Assembly: GCA_003255065.1 (NCBI GenBank) | Contig: QAOA01001042.1 | Location: 1 to 64,000, forward strand | DNA: 64,000 nt | Reading direction: 5' to 3' | DNA from: Cercis canadensis | Lineage: Eukaryota; Streptophyta; Magnoliopsida; Fabales; Fabaceae | Shown: piece after piece, positions 60,187-64,000 of the stretch | Layout: each line of letters begins with the position of its first letter | How positions within the stretch are numbered: the first letter of the stretch is position 1 | Program-made: the position numbers and the translations under genes | Notes under the pieces: generated by a model | What the model was told of the DNA's origin: nothing | Seen by the model: the letters and a program-made list of their open reading frames with translations, nothing else | Databases searched by the model: none

Positions 60187-60384
60187 ATGGGGTTTCATTT
60201 CTTTCCTATACTACTGTGGTTTCTTTCTCTCCCTCACGCTGCTCAACTTGGTGTGACTCTCGACAAGGAGACCCTCGACATACTCAGTGCTCTTGGATTG
60301 AACGAGATTCTCAGTCTTGTTCAGGTTGATTCTGCTGCGGTGCAGCTGCAACAGGCCTTCAGATTTGGTTGGCCTAGGGGGTAA
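60187..60384 (+). other. Unrecognised exon-like ORF
   Basis: A 65-codon ORF with a hydrophobic start (FFPILLWFLSLPHAA), then AQLGVTLDKETLDILSALGL and a helical stretch ending FRFGWPRG. The composition is protein-like and GC is raised. I do not recognise the family. It lies about 400 bp upstream of the second glutamine synthetase remnant. Confidence 0.3.
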
Positions 60385-60595
60385 TAAGCGAGGGTTTAAT
60401 TTCGTCTATGTTTTTGTTTTGAAAGAAGTTAGTGTACTGTTTTTTGACTTAAATGCTAGTTCTTTTTTATTGAATGTATTCGTATTGGCTTTATGACAGT
60501 AAATTGGAACTTGCCTTTAACTCTTTTCCATTCCATATGTTAATTTTGCCTTTACGGTAACTTTTTATTATTCAATGACTTGTTTAGTGTTGTGA

Positions 60596-61290
60596 CTATG
60601 ACTATGGATTTAGTTCTGAAATTCTGCTTTTGGGTAAATAAATTTTAATTAGGAATTTTTATTGAGAATGATATTGGTTTTACATTTTGATCAAATACTG
60701 ATTGAGGACTTCGATTTCGCTTTTAGTCTATGTTTTGAGAAAAGAATCTAGTTATAGTCATTGTCTTGACCCTGCTCATTTGGGTTCTTGCAAAAGTAGG
60801 GTGATTGGAATGGAGCTGGTGCTCACACAAATTACAGGTAAATTTTTGGTACTTATGAGAGTGATTAACCTTCAATTTCTATTGTTTTTTTTTTCATGCT
60901 TGACAAGTGTTTGATAATATTCCAGTACCAAGTCCATGAGGAATGCTGGAGACTATGAAGTCATCAAGAAAACAATTGAGAAGCTGAGAAAAAGGCACTA
61001 AGAGCATATTGCAGTCTATGGTGAAGGCAACTCTGTCAACTCTATACCAGATCTTGAGAAAAATCAATGGCCGTCCCCTAAATGGATTTTACCAACTCTG
61101 CAACTAAAAGTAGAGGTAAGCTAAATTTTCTGCCATTGTTTTTTTTATTTTTTTTTATTTTGATTCTTTCTGCATCTTCTCTGATGTTTTTCCTTATGGT
61201 TTTTAACTTAACTATAATGTGATCATTGATTATGATAATTTCTTGACTTAAGTGTGCTATGAAGTAGTGAGTTCAAATTTGATTTCAAAG
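60596..61290 (+). pseudogene. Second glutamine synthetase fragment (duplicate of the 17.7-20 kb copy)
   Basis: 60596-60745 matches intron-like 17753-17905, and 60764-61290 matches 19505-19990. Exon remnants are GDWNGAGAHTNY (60800-60837, AG and GT borders) and STKSMRNAGDYEVIKKTIEK followed by RH, TAA (60999-61001), then EHIAVYGEGN (from 60926). It keeps the ammonium-site region better than the other copy but has the in-frame TAA. The WEFQVG exon present in the left copy is deleted here. It is clearly a pseudogene. Confidence 0.78.
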
Positions 61291-62140
61291 TCTCAGATTT
61301 ATGATCAAAGGTATTGATGTGTGTCTTGGAAACTTTGCATGCTCATTTGTTTTTGGGGACAAGTTAGTTGGCTGGGAAAAGAAAAATGGTATATAATATA
61401 TGCCATTAATTGGTTAGGCTGTTTTTCTCTAGATTATTAGATTAATGTTTATCCTTTTTTTGGTAAGAACTGAAACTTATTCCCATATATTAGCCTAATA
61501 AATTTTAGGTGTGGGATGTCCTTAATTGTTATGCTTGATTGCGGTTATGTATATCTTTATGATTTGTTTGCTTGTCCACGACAAAAAAATTTGTACTTCC
61601 TAACAGAATAATCAAAAATTTCAACGGTGATTACAACTGGTGAATGTGGTTTCGGATGATGGATTGTGGATTTTTTTTTCTTAGGGATTTCAACTGGTAG
61701 TTCAGGATCCGAGCAGAAAGTGCAGCTCCTGAGCTATTGTGGTAATTCAATTTTACTAGGTGTTGACAGTAATTCAAATTTACTAGGTGTTTACGGTAAT
61801 TCAAATTTAGCAGTTGAGTCTATGTTTATTTGCATCCCCTTTTTCGAATTTACTCTTAGTAGCTAGTCTCACCATTCTTGGTGCATTGCATTCTTGTGTT
61901 ATGATGCGAAATCAAATATATTGATTACTCACATGCTCATTCTTGTTCGTATTATGATTTTTCTTTTAGGGGAGAGGAAAACCAGTGAGGCTGGAGACTA
62001 ATCTGGGTTATAATAGTTCATGCTTGGGTTTCTGTTACACTTTTTTTTTTTTTTGGAGTGGGTGATAATTTTAATTTATTTTCTTTTTTAAATTAACTCT
62101 GTGAAGATGCAAGAATGATTTTAGAGTGTAATCACGGTGC
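61291..62140. other. Interval with a short tandem repeat
   Basis: GTAATTCAAATTTACTAGGTGTT-like units of about 24-27 bp occur three times at 61740-61812. No gene was recognised. Confidence 0.5.
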
Positions 62141-62349
62141 ATGTTATGCATTTGTCATGCAGTTCTGTGCAAGGAAATGGCATCACTGGTGGCATACCAA
62201 AAGAACTAGCAAATCTGACAAGTCTCGTCAGGTTGGATTCGGAAAACAACAAATTAATTGGTGAAATACCATTTTCCCTTGGAAATCTTTAAAAGCTTCA
62301 ATTCTTGTAAGTATCATTATGTGTTTCCTAGGTATTATATATATACTTT
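62141..62349 (+). pseudogene. LRR receptor kinase (LRR-II) repeat exon, first written copy
   Basis: After TGTCATGCAG the frame reads QGNGITGGIPKELANLTSLV, then NNKLIGEIPFSLGNL, TAA, KLQFL and a GTAAGT donor. This is one leucine-rich repeat exon of a subfamily II LRR receptor kinase. The stop replaces the first Lys of LKKLQFL. The 209 bp ending at the N (62350) recur at 62648-62856 and are probably the same locus assembled twice. Confidence 0.7.
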
Positions 62350-62647
62350 NAACACTTAACCAAGAATTAAAACAGATCTAGGTTATCTTTAGTGAACAAG
62401 GATGGATTAGAGTTTGGTTGCCTGCTTGAGTTGATTGTGTTTTCTCTTATTTGATAAATTCAATTTACTGCTTTCTTAATTCTTAGTATATTGCTTTCAA
62501 CACAAAACCCCCCCTTATTCTGTTCTTGCTTAAGTTCTTAAAAGATTAGTTGTTCTGGTGAATCCTTGGGAGACGACACTGGTTGCATCCTATACTACAA
62601 TTTAGTTGCAATTAGTAGTTTAATTTTGTACGGTTCGGCACCTGTCA

Positions 62648-62856
62648 ATGTTATGCATTTGTCATGCAGTTCTGTGCAAGGAAATGGCATCACTGGTGGC
62701 ATACCAAAAGAACTAGCAAATCTGACAAGTCTCGTCAGGTTGGATTCGGAAAACAACAAATTAATTGGTGAAATACAATTTTCCCTTGGAAATCTTTAAA
62801 AGCTTCAATTCTTGTAAGTATCATTATGTGTTTCCTAGGTATTATATATATACTTT
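62648..62856 (+). pseudogene. LRR receptor kinase repeat exon, second written copy
   Basis: Nearly identical to 62141-62349 (one clear difference, CCATTT against CAATTT), including the same TAA. It encodes one LRR unit. No other LRR or kinase exon follows in the window. The membrane exon of a similar kinase is found 34 kb away at 28102. Confidence 0.65.
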
Positions 62857-63716
62857 GTAGTACACCTGGTTTCATCGTCTAATATTTAACAGCCTGTATA
62901 TTTTATCCTGCAACCAGGACTTCGAGGTACAAATTCTGCAACCACTTCACCACCCAATATACAAATCAGTTTTATGGGTTGGGGTACAAATTCTCTTCAA
63001 ATCACTCACTCTCACTAATTATTATGTTATTATCATTCTCTATTTGTTTTGATTCACTACCTGTATTCTGCATTTATCTTGTCTTTGTTTATACTTTCAT
63101 CATCCTAATCTTCCTTCAACGCACACATGCCAAGGGAACTTTGGAATCTTCTAGTTTCTGATTTAAATAGGTAATTGCTTCGTCCTAAAACTAAATTATA
63201 TATATTCTTTATGGAAGATGAAACTTCTGTGCTTATGTTAAGGATTAAGTCCTATAAAAAAGGAAAACAAATTCTGCAAGTATCACTCTAACTTTTCTAA
63301 ATTAGTGTGGTATCTTGATTAAACTATTCAATTCCTGTTTTTAACTATAGACAAAAAAACTTTTCCCATCAACACGTAATTGTTAACCATCCCTGGGAAA
63401 TGGCTCATGTTTGCCTATGTAGCTGAATGAAACAATGATATTATCACTAATTTCACACAGTTAGAATTTTGGGGATGGTTACTGCTAACGAATTCCAGTT
63501 AAAAATGGGATGAAAAGAGTATAGCAGATTGGCTATGCAATTCGTTTCTGCTTAGACTTGGATACAATGGTCACAAGGGTAGCCTTTGGTTTGCCATCAT
63601 TTGAGTATGGGAATGTAAGATACGTGCTTGAGTATCATGGATATAATAATTCAGAATATGCATAGGATACTCAAGAATGTGAGTTCCTAAGTTCAACACC
63701 AAATGACCAATCAATC
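62857..63716. other. Interval without recognised genes
   Basis: AT-rich. GATATAATAATTCAGAATAT and the following 20 bp (63641-63680) match 27834-27871. Confidence 0.45.
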
Positions 63717-64000
63717 TGTTACGTAAAATGTGAACGCAAGTGCACGTGTCGTAAGCAAGTAATAAAGAAGTGAGATAAAGTATCGTCCCACGGATACTGT
63801 GGCTACTAAGTACCAAAATTATGCGTATTCTAATTTTATCTAGAAAATTGATAGATGAATTATGATGATATTTAAATGCAAAACAGTAAACAGAGAATAA
63901 TTGCTGTAAAAATGAGTAAGAATATGACCAGAAAGTATCTAGGATGTTGATTTCATCGTAGCTAGGCCGGATCTTTATTTCTAATTCATTAATCAACAAC
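63717..64000 (-). mobile_element. Probable LTR start running off the right edge
   Basis: TGTTACGTAAAATGTGAACG followed by CAAGTGCACGTG, AAGCAAGTAATAAAG, AAAGTATCGTCCCACGG and later GATTTCATCGTAGC parallels the outer end of the Athila-type LTR at 35007 (AACGCAAGTGTACG, CAAGTAATAAGATG, TTATCGTTCCCACG). It is a different, related family and is only partly in the window. Confidence 0.5.

Overview
The window is nuclear DNA of a flowering plant, most likely a eudicot. It is AT-rich and has GT-AG introns, TATA boxes, plant LTR retrotransposons, CACTA and hAT-type DNA transposons, and pieces of plant gene families (cytosolic glutamine synthetase, LRR receptor kinase, ATL-like RING, ABCC transporter, plant U-box kinase). 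I cannot name the species.

Positions 1-17149 are a head-to-tail array of eight units of about 2.25 kb, the last one truncated. Each unit carries one small gene for a secreted six-cysteine protein of about 128 residues of the ECA1/prolamin-like (DOWN-REGULATED IN DIF1 11-like) family, which is typical of female-gametophyte secreted peptides. Copies 6, 7 and 8 are intact. Copy 2 is intact with an internal 15-residue duplication. Copy 5 is interrupted only by an assembly N. Copies 1, 3 and 4 are pseudogenes. All share a TATA box 84 bp before the ATG and a palindrome just after the stop. The array ends against a CACTA transposon end (17150-17387).

Positions 17.4-35 kb are a gene-fragment landscape: a broken glutamine synthetase gene, a solo LTR (20278-21638), a tandemly duplicated RING-H2 fragment, and then, within about 5 kb and all on the plus strand, exon pieces of a FANCJ-like helicase, an NDUFAF2-like complex I assembly factor, an LRR-kinase transmembrane exon fused to a ubiquitin protease C-terminus, and a TOM1-family-like exon. 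An AT-rich tandem-repeat stretch and the first exon of a U-box kinase follow.

Positions 35007-47562 are one complete but decayed Athila-type Ty3 retrotransposon on the minus strand, with two LTRs, target duplication ATGCC, a PBS, gag, protease, RT/RNase H, integrase and an env-position ORF.

Positions 47.6-64 kb hold an orphan ABCC transporter N-terminus, a degraded CACTA transposase remnant with a small gag-only LTR element (50376-52159) inserted in its coding region, an RPB5 fragment, two hAT-type MITEs with 8-bp target duplications, a foldback element, a second copy of the glutamine synthetase fragment, an LRR-kinase exon, and the start of a probable LTR at the right edge.

Six single Ns each mark the end of a duplicated block of 13 to 268 bp. 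These look like unresolved contig overlaps and create false duplications in the RT gene, the LRR exon and array copy 5. Apart from the array genes, almost every coding segment here is a fragment or a pseudogene.
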